This document shows positions 16,966-24,806 of a stretch of 64,000 bases of DNA, piece after piece. The DNA is from Sphingomonas sp. FARSPH (GTDB taxonomy: Bacteria > Pseudomonadota > Alphaproteobacteria > Sphingomonadales > Sphingomonadaceae). Each line of letters starts with the position of its first letter. Positions within the stretch are counted from its first letter, which is position 1. The notes under the pieces were generated by a model. It was not told the origin of the DNA. It saw nothing but the letters and a program-made list of their open reading frames with translations, and made no database searches. The DNA lies in contig NZ_CP029985.1 in the NCBI RefSeq assembly GCF_003355005.1, positions 186,001-250,000 on the forward strand, written 5' to 3'. The translations under genes and the position numbers were made by a program.

Positions 16966-19257
16966 ATGCGCAAGACCAAGGACGAGATCGACACCAGCCC
17001 CTATACCGGGCCGGCAGGCGGCTGGGGATCGATGAAGTCCCTTGCCGAGATCACTTTGCGCGAGAAGAGCCGACCCGAAATCGCGCGTGAATTGACGCGG
17101 CAGAACAAGCCGGGCGGCTTCATGTGCGTGTCCTGCGCCTGGGGCAAACCCGCGCACCCGCATATCGCCGAATTCTGCGAGAATGGCGCGAAGGCCACCG
17201 CCTGGGAACTGACCGGCTATCGCGTCACGCCCGAATTCTTCGCGCAGCACACGCTCAGCGAGTTGCGCGGCTGGAAGGATTTCGACCTGGAACAGGCCGG
17301 CCGCCTGACGCATCCACTCAAATACGATGCCTCAACCGACAAATATGTCGCGGTCGGCTGGGGCGAAGCGTTCGCCGACATCGGCGCGCAGCTCAAGGGC
17401 TTCGACCCGACCAAGGTTATATTCTACGCCTCCGGGCGCGCCAGTCTGGAAACCTCATACATGTGGGCGCTGATGGCGCGGATGTACGGCAGCCAGAACC
17501 TGCCTGACAGTTCGAATATGTGCCATGAGACGACGTCGGTCGCGCTGAAACAGGCGATCGGGTCGCCGGTGGGCACGATCCACCTGTCCGATTACGACAG
17601 CTGCGACGCGATCTTCTATTTCGGCCAGAACCCGGGCGTGAACAGCCCGCGCTTCCTCCACCCCTTGCGCGCCTGTGCGAAACGCGGCGTCGATATCGTC
17701 GTGTTCAATCCGCTGAAGGAACGCGGGCTGGAGCGGTTCACCGATCCGCAGAACCCGATCGAGATGGCGACGGGCAAGTCGACGCCAATCGCCAGCCAAT
17801 ATCATCAGGTGAAGGCCGGCGGCGACATCGCGGCGCTGATGGGCCTCAGCAAATACGTCATCGAGGCGGACGATGCGGCGCGTGCGGCGGGGCGGCCCGC
17901 GATCCTGGACCATGCGTTCATCGCCGAACACACCGTCCGCTTCGACGAATTCGCCGCGAAGGCGCGCGCCACCGGATGGGACGAGATCGAGCGCGAAAGC
18001 GGCCTGACCCGCGCCGAGATCGAGGAATCGGCGCGCATCTACATCAAGGCGGAACGCGTCATCTGCGTCTACGGCATGGGCCTGACGCAGCATGTCCACG
18101 GCGTCGACAACCTGCACATGTTGGTCAATTTCATGCTGTTGCGCGGCAACGTCGGCAAGCCCGGCGCGGGCTTCGGCCCGGTACGCGGGCACAGCAACGT
18201 GCAGGGCCAGCGCACCGTCGGCATCACCGAAAAGCCCGAGCTCGCGCCGCTCGACCGGCTGAAGGCGCAATATGACTTCGAGCCCCCGCGCGAAAAGGGC
18301 TGGGACACGGTCGAGGCGTGCGCGCACATCATCGACGGCACCGCGCAGGCGTTCGTCGGCCTCGGCGGCAACCTTGCCCGCGCCGTCCCCGATACCGCGC
18401 GGATCGAGCCTGCGTGGCGGCAATTGCCGCTGACCGTCAGCATCGCGACCAAACTCAACCGCACGCACCTGCTGCCGGGCAAGACCTGTTACCTGCTACC
18501 GTGCCTCGGTCGGATCGAAACGGACGAGCAGGCGGGCGGCGCGCAGGCGGTGACGATGGAGGATTCGTTCAGCCGTATCTACGGGTCGCGCGGCCGTGCG
18601 ACGCCCGCCGCCGCGACGTTGCTGTCCGAACCCGCGATCGTCGCGGGCATCGCCAAGGCGCTGCTGCCCCCAAATCCCAAGGTCGACTGGGATGCCTGGG
18701 TCGCCGATTATGGCCGCGTCCGCGACGCGATCGAGGCGACCTACCCCGACAAGTTCGCGCGCTTCAACGAACGGATGTGGATTCCCGGCGGCTTCTGGAA
18801 GGGCGTGCCCGCCGCGCACCGCGAATGGCAAACGGAAAGCGGTCGCGCCGAATTCAACGTGCCGACCGCGATGAGCGCGACCGGCTTTGAGGACGCGGAA
18901 GGACGCTTCCGGCTGATGACGCTGCGCTCGAACGACCAGTTCAACACGACCGTCTACGGCTATCACGACCGCTTCCGCGGCATCAAAGGCACGCGCGACG
19001 TCGTGATGATGAACCGCGCCGACATGGCGCGACTGGGCGTCGCGGAGCATGACACGGTCGATCTCGTCGGCGATTCGGGCGACAATGGCGACAAGCGCGT
19101 CGCCGGCCTGCTCGTCGTCCCCTACGATATTCCCGAAGGCTGCCTCGGCGCCTATTATCCCGAATGCAACGTGCTGATCCCGGTCGCGCACCATGCTCAG
19201 CAGAGCGGGGTGCCCGCGGCGAAATCGGTGCCGGTGCGCGTGGAGCGGGCGTCCTGA
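16966..19257 (+). CDS. FdhF/YdeP-family molybdopterin oxidoreductase (formate dehydrogenase alpha-like)
   Basis: 763 residues from ATG 16966. It resembles the YdeP branch of formate dehydrogenase H-like enzymes: the cysteine pair C54-V-S-C57 in FMCVSCAWGKP, the candidate molybdenum ligand C186 in SSNMCHETTS, SCDAIFYFGQNPGVNSPR, GMGLTQHVHGVDN, and the C-terminal molybdopterin-binding domain with RSNDQFNTTVYGYHDRFRG. The immediately downstream mobA and fdhD supply the guanylated, sulfurated cofactor, which supports a formate-dehydrogenase-like use. No partner NAD or quinone subunit is adjacent, so its electron acceptor is unknown. Confidence 0.9.
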   Translation: MRKTKDEIDTSPYTGPAGGWGSMKSLAEITLREKSRPEIARELTRQNKPGGFMCVSCAWGKPAHPHIAEFCENGAKATAWELTGYRVTPEFFAQHTLSELRGWKDFDLEQAGRLTHPLKYDASTDKYVAVGWGEAFADIGAQLKGFDPTKVIFYASGRASLETSYMWALMARMYGSQNLPDSSNMCHETTSVALKQAIGSPVGTIHLSDYDSCDAIFYFGQNPGVNSPRFLHPLRACAKRGVDIVVFNPLKERGLERFTDPQNPIEMATGKSTPIASQYHQVKAGGDIAALMGLSKYVIEADDAARAAGRPAILDHAFIAEHTVRFDEFAAKARATGWDEIERESGLTRAEIEESARIYIKAERVICVYGMGLTQHVHGVDNLHMLVNFMLLRGNVGKPGAGFGPVRGHSNVQGQRTVGITEKPELAPLDRLKAQYDFEPPREKGWDTVEACAHIIDGTAQAFVGLGGNLARAVPDTARIEPAWRQLPLTVSIATKLNRTHLLPGKTCYLLPCLGRIETDEQAGGAQAVTMEDSFSRIYGSRGRATPAAATLLSEPAIVAGIAKALLPPNPKVDWDAWVADYGRVRDAIEATYPDKFARFNERMWIPGGFWKGVPAAHREWQTESGRAEFNVPTAMSATGFEDAEGRFRLMTLRSNDQFNTTVYGYHDRFRGIKGTRDVVMMNRADMARLGVAEHDTVDLVGDSGDNGDKRVAGLLVVPYDIPEGCLGAYYPECNVLIPVAHHAQQSGVPAAKSVPVRVERAS

Positions 19258-19760
19258 TCCTCGGCGCCATCCTCGCGGGCGGGCGGGCCAGCCGGTTCGG
19301 CAGCGACAAGGCGGCCGCGTTGGTCGATGGCCGCGCGCTGATCGATCATGTCCGCGATGCGCTGACCGGCCGCGTCGACGCGATCGTTCTCGTCGGTCGC
19401 GATGGCGGGATCGCGGATCGTCCCCTCCCCGGGCTCGGCCCGCTGGGGGGCATCGCCGGGGCGCTGCATCACGGCGCCGCGCACGGGTTCTCGGACGTTC
19501 TGACCGTGCCCTGCGACACGCCGCGTCTGCCGGCCGACCTGCTCGAAGCGCTGCTCCGCCGCTCCCCGGCCTATTGCCTCGACACGCCGGTGATCGGCAT
19601 CTGGCCAACCGCGCTCGCGCGCGATCTGGAGGCGCGGCTGGCGTCGGGCGATCGGGATCGCTCGGTCCGCGGCTGGGCGCAGGCGATCGGTGCACTGCCC
19701 GTCCTCTCACGCGCACCAATCGCCAACGTCAACCGTCCCGAGGATCTGTTGGCGTTATGA
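19164..19760 (+). CDS. mobA: Molybdenum cofactor guanylyltransferase
   Basis: Transfers GMP to molybdopterin to make the MGD cofactor. The nucleotide-binding signature LAGGRASRFGSDKAA, then LGPLGGIAGAL and VPCDTPRLPADL, are diagnostic. Conserved sequence begins at about 19257 (ILGAILAGG), directly at the stop of the oxidoreductase gene. The only in-frame ATG is 19164, which overlaps that gene by 94 bases and adds an unconserved N-terminus; the non-standard CTG at 19254 is a plausible real start. The stop overlaps fdhD by four bases (ATGA). Confidence 0.85.
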   Translation: MQRADPGRAPCSAERGARGEIGAGARGAGVLILGAILAGGRASRFGSDKAAALVDGRALIDHVRDALTGRVDAIVLVGRDGGIADRPLPGLGPLGGIAGALHHGAAHGFSDVLTVPCDTPRLPADLLEALLRRSPAYCLDTPVIGIWPTALARDLEARLASGDRDRSVRGWAQAIGALPVLSRAPIANVNRPEDLLAL

Positions 19761-20545
19761 CGGCCCGCGGCGCGCGCGTCCGCGTACTGCACGCCGATGG
19801 TTCCACCTCCGATGCCGATCGCGCCATCGCGACCGAAGTCCCTGTTGCGATCGAGGTCGATGGCATCGGCTATGCGGTGATGATGATGACGCCGCGCGAT
19901 CTGGACGCGTTCGCGACCGGCTTCATGCTCACCGAACGGCTGGTCGACCGCATCGCCGACATCGTCGCGATCGAGCCGTTCGAAACGGACGCCGGCTGGA
20001 TCGTGCGGGTCTTCCTCGCCCCCGCCTGCGCCGGGCGAATCCACGACCGCATCCGCCACCGCACCAGCGACACCTCGTGTGGGCTGTGCGGAATCGCCAG
20101 CCTGGAACAGGTGCGCCGGCCCGTCGCTCGCGCCGCGCCGCCCGCTAGGGTCCGGCCCCCGGCATTGTTCGCCGCGCTGGCGGCGCTACGCGCATGGCAA
20201 CCGCTCAATGCCGAAACCGGCGCGGTCCACGCCGCCGCCGCGTGCGCCGCAGACGGCGCGATCCTCGCCGCGTTCGAGGATGTCGGCCGGCATAATGCGC
20301 TCGACAAGCTGATCGGCGCGCGCGCGCGCGTCGGGGCATCCGACGCCTTCCTGCTCGTCACCTCGCGGATCAGCTTCGAGATGGTCGACAAGGCGCTGGT
20401 CGCCGGTGCGCCGTTGCTATGCGGGATTTCCGCGCCGACGACGCTGGCGGTCGATCACGCACGCGCGCATGGACTGACGCTGGTCGCGCTCGCGCGCCGC
20501 GATGCGATGCTGGTGGTCAACGATCCGCACGGCGCCTTCGCCTGA
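19757..20545 (+). CDS. fdhD: Formate dehydrogenase accessory sulfurtransferase
   Basis: 262 residues from ATG 19757, within an ATGA overlap with mobA. FdhD moves sulfur from a cysteine desulfurase to the molybdenum cofactor before insertion into formate dehydrogenase. The catalytic cysteine motif is SC108-G-L-C111-G, preceded by VPVAIEVDGIGYAVMMMTPRDLDAFATGFMLTE and followed by FEDVGRHNALDKLIG and SRISFEMVDKA. The gene closes a three-gene operon and ends five bases before a convergent small gene. Confidence 0.96.
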   Translation: MTARGARVRVLHADGSTSDADRAIATEVPVAIEVDGIGYAVMMMTPRDLDAFATGFMLTERLVDRIADIVAIEPFETDAGWIVRVFLAPACAGRIHDRIRHRTSDTSCGLCGIASLEQVRRPVARAAPPARVRPPALFAALAALRAWQPLNAETGAVHAAAACAADGAILAAFEDVGRHNALDKLIGARARVGASDAFLLVTSRISFEMVDKALVAGAPLLCGISAPTTLAVDHARAHGLTLVALARRDAMLVVNDPHGAFA

Positions 20546-20549
20546 TCGT

Positions 20550-20855
20550 TCAGTGACCCTGATCCCACAGGTGATCGACTCCTGCGCGGACGGTCGCGGC
20601 CCGCTCGCCGATCCAGTGCGTCGCCATGTGCACGTAAGCGCCGTCGAGGCAGGCGGCATCGACGACGACGAGCACCGCGAGCACCGCGACCCATAGCAGC
20701 GCCCGGTTGATCGGGTCTGGCTTCAGCCGACGTAGCTTGACCTCGCCCGTACGACGGTCGGTTTTGCGCCGTTCCGGACCCGGGTGCGCCGCGCCCGGAT
20801 GCTGGCGGCGTTCCTCGCGACGGCGCTCGTGCGGGAAGTGATAGGGCTGCTGCAT
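20550..20855 (-). CDS. Small single-pass membrane protein, unknown
   Basis: 101 residues from ATG 20855. The N-terminal half is hydrophilic and basic (HERRREERRQ and ERRKTDRRTGEVKLRR). A single hydrophobic segment, LLWVAVLAVLVVVDAACL, runs from about residue 53 to 70, and a short C-terminal tail follows. The composition and the position between fdhD and the Tad-like genes support a real gene, but I recognise no family. It is divergent from the Tad-like cluster, with a 159-base gap. Confidence 0.6.
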   Translation of the reverse strand: MQQPYHFPHERRREERRQHPGAAHPGPERRKTDRRTGEVKLRRLKPDPINRALLWVAVLAVLVVVDAACLDGAYVHMATHWIGERAATVRAGVDHLWDQGH

Positions 20856-21014
20856 CGATACGCTCCGCCATCCTTCTAGACGCCATCTGGTTTCCAAATG
20901 GTTCCGGTCGGGATGAAAGGACAGGGTGCCGCCATTTACGCCCCCGTAACTATCGTCTGCGTACAGCCGGGACAGACGGGGTTTACCCGTGGAGATGCAC
21001 CCCCGCGCCCGCTT

Positions 21015-22757
21015 ATGATCCGCCCTGTCCCTACCCCCCGCTTCCATGACGTCCGTCGCTTCGCCGCCCGGCTGTGCGGGGATCGGCGCGGTAACGTCAT
21101 CATGCTCAGTGCCTTCTACATCATGGTGTTGCTCGCCGTGACCGGATCGGGCGTCGACCTCGGCCGGGCCTATGCCGCCCGTACCCGGTTGCAGCATGCC
21201 TGCGATGCCGCGGTGCTGGCCGGCCGCCGCGCGATGACCAGCGGCGCGGTCGACACGACGGTCACCAACGAAGTCACCAAGTTCTTCAACTTCAATTTTC
21301 CGCAGCACACCTTCGGCACCAGCGCATTCACGCCGACGGTCAGCAGCATGCCCGGATCGAACCAGACGGTCGTGCTCAGCGCCGCATCGACATCGCCGGT
21401 CACGGTGATGAAGATCTTCGGCTTTTCCTCGCTTCCGATCGCGGTGACGTGCAACGCCAAGCAGGATTTCGTCAACACCGACATCGTGTTGGTGCTCGAT
21501 ACGACGGGGTCGATGGCCGACAAGGCGGTATCTACCGACACCGATCCAAAGATCGTCGCGCTGCGCAAGGCGGTGCTCGCGCTCTACGATCAACTGGCGA
21601 GCGTGCAGACGACGCTGCAGGCCGCGGGCATGCGGCTGCGCTATGGCGTCGTGCCTTATGCAAGTACGGTCAACGTCGGCAAGACGATCTACGCCACCAA
21701 CCCCAATTACATGGTGAGCCAGGCGACGTACCAGACGCGCACGCAGAAGTGGGCGTATACGAGCAAGAACAGCTGCGACGGCGTGTACGGCACGTACGAC
21801 AACCCCAGCGGCATCTGCGAATATTTCAGCTACGGCCCGCGATCGATCAACGTCAGCCAGTATGTCAGCGGCCAGCCGGTGCGGATCGCCGGGCGCGACG
21901 GCGATGCGAACGCGAAGGTCGGCACGTCCGACCCGTCGAAATACATCGTCTACGGCCGATACGCCTATTATGCGGGCTATACGCCGATCGCCGACGCCAA
22001 GACGACCGACCGTTACGCAACCTGGGCCGGGTGTACCGAAGAACGCACGACGACGCGCATGACGGCATCGGCGACGTCGATCGATCCGGGGGCCTACGAC
22101 CTCGATATCGATCGCATCCCCAGTTCGGACGACACGCGCTGGCGCCCGTACTGGCCCGAAATCGAATATCTGCCCTATGACCGGGCGGTCAGCAGCGGCG
22201 AGTGGCGCAAGCCGCAGATCGCCTGCCCCGCGGCCGCCGCACCGATGGCGTCGTGGAACCGCTCCGACCTGTCCAACTATCTCAACACGCTGAATCCCGA
22301 CGGCGGAACGTATCACGATTTCGGCATGATGTGGGGCGCCCGCTGGGCATCGTCGGGCGGTATCTTCGGATCGAACAATCCCGACACGTACAACAACATG
22401 CCCGTCAAGAAGTATATCATCTTCATGACCGACGGCCTGTTCGATACGGGATACGACAAATTGTACACGGGCTATGGCGTCGAACAGCTCGACGCGCGCG
22501 TCACCCCGGGCGGCGCTTCCTCCAACGTCAACGACCAGCTTGCCCGCCACGTCCGCCGCTTCAACCTTCTTTGCTCCAAGGCGAAGACGATGGGCTATTC
22601 GGTATGGGTGATCGGCTTTGCGCAGGGGCTGGACAGCAATCTGACGAATTGCGCGAGCAATCCGGGTCAGGCGTCGACCTCCGCCGATTCCGCCGCCCTG
22701 CTCGCGAAGTTCGTCGAGATCGGCAAGAATATCGGCGCGCTGAGGCTGACGCAGTGA
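21015..22757 (+). CDS. TadG-like pilus assembly protein with von Willebrand A domain
   Basis: 580 residues from ATG 21015; an in-frame ATG at 20898 would add 39 residues lacking family character. The N-terminus has the TadE/TadG signature: basic DRRGNVIMLSAFYIMVLLAVTGSGVDLGRAY, an inner-membrane anchor resembling a prepilin, followed by RLQHACDAAVLAGRR. From about residue 155 comes a vWA domain with the metal-site motif DIVLVLDTTGSM. The C-terminus ends LAKFVEIGKNIGALRLTQ. It should be an envelope protein involved in Tad pili or a related surface system. GTGA overlap with the next gene. Confidence 0.85.
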   Translation: MIRPVPTPRFHDVRRFAARLCGDRRGNVIMLSAFYIMVLLAVTGSGVDLGRAYAARTRLQHACDAAVLAGRRAMTSGAVDTTVTNEVTKFFNFNFPQHTFGTSAFTPTVSSMPGSNQTVVLSAASTSPVTVMKIFGFSSLPIAVTCNAKQDFVNTDIVLVLDTTGSMADKAVSTDTDPKIVALRKAVLALYDQLASVQTTLQAAGMRLRYGVVPYASTVNVGKTIYATNPNYMVSQATYQTRTQKWAYTSKNSCDGVYGTYDNPSGICEYFSYGPRSINVSQYVSGQPVRIAGRDGDANAKVGTSDPSKYIVYGRYAYYAGYTPIADAKTTDRYATWAGCTEERTTTRMTASATSIDPGAYDLDIDRIPSSDDTRWRPYWPEIEYLPYDRAVSSGEWRKPQIACPAAAAPMASWNRSDLSNYLNTLNPDGGTYHDFGMMWGARWASSGGIFGSNNPDTYNNMPVKKYIIFMTDGLFDTGYDKLYTGYGVEQLDARVTPGGASSNVNDQLARHVRRFNLLCSKAKTMGYSVWVIGFAQGLDSNLTNCASNPGQASTSADSAALLAKFVEIGKNIGALRLTQ

Positions 22758-23335
22758 TACGCGCGTTCCGGATGTTGCGCGACCGGCGCGGGACGACGAT
22801 CGTCGAATTCGCGATCGTCGCGCCATGCCTCGTCATGCTGCTGATCGGGATGATGGACTTGGGGCTGCGCGCCTACGTCGGCGTGCAGCTGCAGGGGGCG
22901 CTGGAACAGGCCGCGCGTCAGGTCACCGTGTCGTCCGCGACCGGTACGGCGACCATCACCGGCCTGGTCAGCCGGCAGATCCAGCGCATCCTGCCGCGCG
23001 CCACCGTCGTCGTGACGCCGTCGAACTATTATGATTTCGTGCACGTCGGAAAGCCGGAGCCGATCACCACCGACACCGCGCCGATCGGCACCTACAATGC
23101 CGGGGACTGCTTTCAGGACCTCAACGGCAATGGCGTGTGGGATGCCGATTCCGGTGGCACGGGCACCGGCGGATCGGACGACATCGTCTATTATCAGGCG
23201 ACGGTGACCTATCCCAACCTGCTGCCGGTCGGCCGCCTGCTCGGCTTTTCGGGAACGACGCAGGTGACGGGCACGACGATGATGAAAAACCAGCCCTACG
23301 GCTCGCAGCCGGATCCGGCCACCATATGCACGTGA
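22754..23335 (+). CDS. TadE-like pseudopilin
   Basis: 193 residues from GTG 22754, overlapping the previous stop as GTGA; ATG 22772 is an alternative. The N-terminus RDRRGTTIVEFAIVAPCLVMLLIGMM is a classic TadE leader: charged stretch, glycine, then a hydrophobic helix with glutamate at position +5. A periplasmic domain with LNGNGVWD follows; this Asp/Asn-rich turn could bind calcium. It overlaps the next TadE-like gene by 10 bases. Confidence 0.82.
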   Translation: MIRAFRMLRDRRGTTIVEFAIVAPCLVMLLIGMMDLGLRAYVGVQLQGALEQAARQVTVSSATGTATITGLVSRQIQRILPRATVVVTPSNYYDFVHVGKPEPITTDTAPIGTYNAGDCFQDLNGNGVWDADSGGTGTGGSDDIVYYQATVTYPNLLPVGRLLGFSGTTQVTGTTMMKNQPYGSQPDPATICT

Positions 23336-24099
23336 TCCGCAACCTCCGCGCCCGGCGCCGGACGACCCCGACGCTGCGGTCCGACACGCGCGGGCTCGCA
23401 CTCGTCGAGTTCGCCTATGCGCTCCCGCTTCTCCTGACGCTCGGGGTCGGCGGGCTCGAGACGGCGCACTTCATGCAGGCGTCGCTGCGCCTGTCGCAGA
23501 TCGCGATGACCGTCGCCGACAATGCCGGGCGCGTGCGCACGTCGATCGACGAAGCCGACATCAACGAATTGATGGTCGGCGCGAAGAAGATTGGCGAACC
23601 GATCGGCTTCGCCGCGAACGGACGCATCATCCTGTCCGACCTCGAACAACGCACCAACACCACGGGCGGCCCGGGCCCGGTCACGCCGGACAATCCCAAT
23701 GGCTATCGCCAGTGGATCCGCTGGCAGCGGTGCGTCGGCGCGCTCAACGCGGCCTCCAGCTACGGCGTACCGCTCGATGCGAGCGGCGCGGCCGTCACCA
23801 ATCTCGACAGCCCCAACCCCGACGACGGCGCGGTCGAGACGCAATCGATGATGCTGGGGATGGGCCCCTCGTCCAACGTCATCGCCGCCTCGAGCGGAAC
23901 GGCCGTCATGGTGGCGGAAGTCGCCTACACCTACCAGCCGATCACGCCGCTCCCCTTGTTTCGCGGCTGGACGATCCGGCGGTTGCAGGCCTTCAACGTG
24001 CGCCAGCGCACCGCCTATTCGCTGCGCAACGACAGCGGCCTGACAGGGACGCAGCGATCCGATTGCAGGCTGCGCGACGCGAGTGTGCCGACTATCTGA
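23326..24099 (+). CDS. TadE-like pseudopilin
   Basis: 257 residues from ATG 23326. After a basic N-terminus comes SDTRGLALVEFAYALPLLLTLGVGGLE, the TadE-type processing region and transmembrane helix, then LRLSQIAMTVADNAGRVR. The periplasmic part is unassigned. It is the last gene of a three-gene overlapping set with the vWA protein and the shorter TadE-like protein; no Tad ATPase, prepilin peptidase or secretin gene lies in the window. Confidence 0.82.
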   Translation: MHVIRNLRARRRTTPTLRSDTRGLALVEFAYALPLLLTLGVGGLETAHFMQASLRLSQIAMTVADNAGRVRTSIDEADINELMVGAKKIGEPIGFAANGRIILSDLEQRTNTTGGPGPVTPDNPNGYRQWIRWQRCVGALNAASSYGVPLDASGAAVTNLDSPNPDDGAVETQSMMLGMGPSSNVIAASSGTAVMVAEVAYTYQPITPLPLFRGWTIRRLQAFNVRQRTAYSLRNDSGLTGTQRSDCRLRDASVPTI

Positions 24100-24146
24100 T
24101 TTTTCGGTAGATTCGCGAGTGGCCTGCCGCCATCCGACGGGGCGGA

Positions 24147-24223
24147 TGGTAGCGGAGGAGGGACTTGAACCCCCGACCCCAGGATTATGATTCCCGTGCT
24201 CTAACCAGCTGAGCTACTCCGCC
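24147..24223 (-). tRNA. tRNA-Met (CAT), elongator type
   Basis: Cloverleaf on the minus strand with 5' GGCGGAG pairing to CTCCGCT, D-arm AGCTCAGCTGGTTAGAGC, anticodon loop ATCATAA (anticodon CAT) and T-arm GGGGGTTCAAGTCCC. CCA is encoded. The acceptor stem lacks the unpaired first base of initiator tRNA, and overall it matches elongator tRNA-Met rather than the lysidine-modified tRNA-Ile. Confidence 0.93.
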
Positions 24224-24278
24224 GAAACCCGGCGGCTCACTCGCGAGCCGCGGCCTATATGGAGACGATGGGGGGGCG

Positions 24279-24806
24279 TCAAGCGAACATGTGGCGGGAA
24301 ATGTTTTCCCACGGTCCGCCGCGATACCACCAGGCCGCGAGCCCTGCGATCTCGGTATCCCGCGGCGCGAAATCGCGCGACAGGCCGGCGAGCAGCAGCT
24401 TGGCGACATTGGGCTGGACCTTGTTCTGTATGGTGACGTGCGGTCGCCAGCCGCCCGCGTCCTGCGGTGTCAACAGTCCCGCGAACGCGTCGGCAAGGCC
24501 GCGACGGATCGCGACCAGTTCAGGAGACTCGATGCGGTAGGCGACGCCGCGGCCCAGCGACATCAGGCCGGCGATGCGGGCGCGCGGTGCACGGACGCCG
24601 CGCGTCTCCTGGGCCAGCCGATGCTTCAGCTCCGCCTCCACCGAAGGCGGCAGATGGTGGAACAGCGTGAGGTGCGCGGCGAGGTGGTTGCGCTCCGGCG
24701 GGAAGTGCGCGGCGCGCTGCGCGTCGAGCCAGCCCTGATCCTGGCGTCCGAACAACGCGGTGACGATGATGGGTGCGGCGACCGAGAGCGGGGGCGACGT
24801 GCTCAA
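24279..24806 (-). CDS. 2'-5' RNA ligase family protein
   Basis: 175 residues from TTG 24806, overlapping the kup stop (TTGA); no ATG or GTG fits between kup and the conserved sequence. Two HxT-type motifs of the 2H phosphoesterase fold are visible, HLTLFH and HVTIQNK, about 95 residues apart. Family members act on 2'-5' linked or cyclic phosphate RNA ends. It is coupled to kup by start/stop overlap with no obvious functional link. Confidence 0.82.
   Translation of the reverse strand: MSTSPPLSVAAPIIVTALFGRQDQGWLDAQRAAHFPPERNHLAAHLTLFHHLPPSVEAELKHRLAQETRGVRAPRARIAGLMSLGRGVAYRIESPELVAIRRGLADAFAGLLTPQDAGGWRPHVTIQNKVQPNVAKLLLAGLSRDFAPRDTEIAGLAAWWYRGGPWENISRHMFA

Noticed and set aside
20856..22826. 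Long N-terminal extension of the small minus-strand membrane protein (frame open to 22826)
   Set aside because: The extension is antisense to the vWA/TadE genes and Arg-rich; only the last 101 codons after ATG 20855 look like protein.
24130..24149. CCATCCG/CGGATGG hairpin as terminator of tRNA-Met
   Set aside because: The stem overlaps the encoded CCA and no uridine run follows, so it is not a convincing terminator.
24147..24223. tRNA with CAT anticodon as initiator Met or lysidine Ile tRNA
   Set aside because: The first acceptor pair and the D-arm match elongator tRNA-Met rather than the initiator or Ile2 forms.
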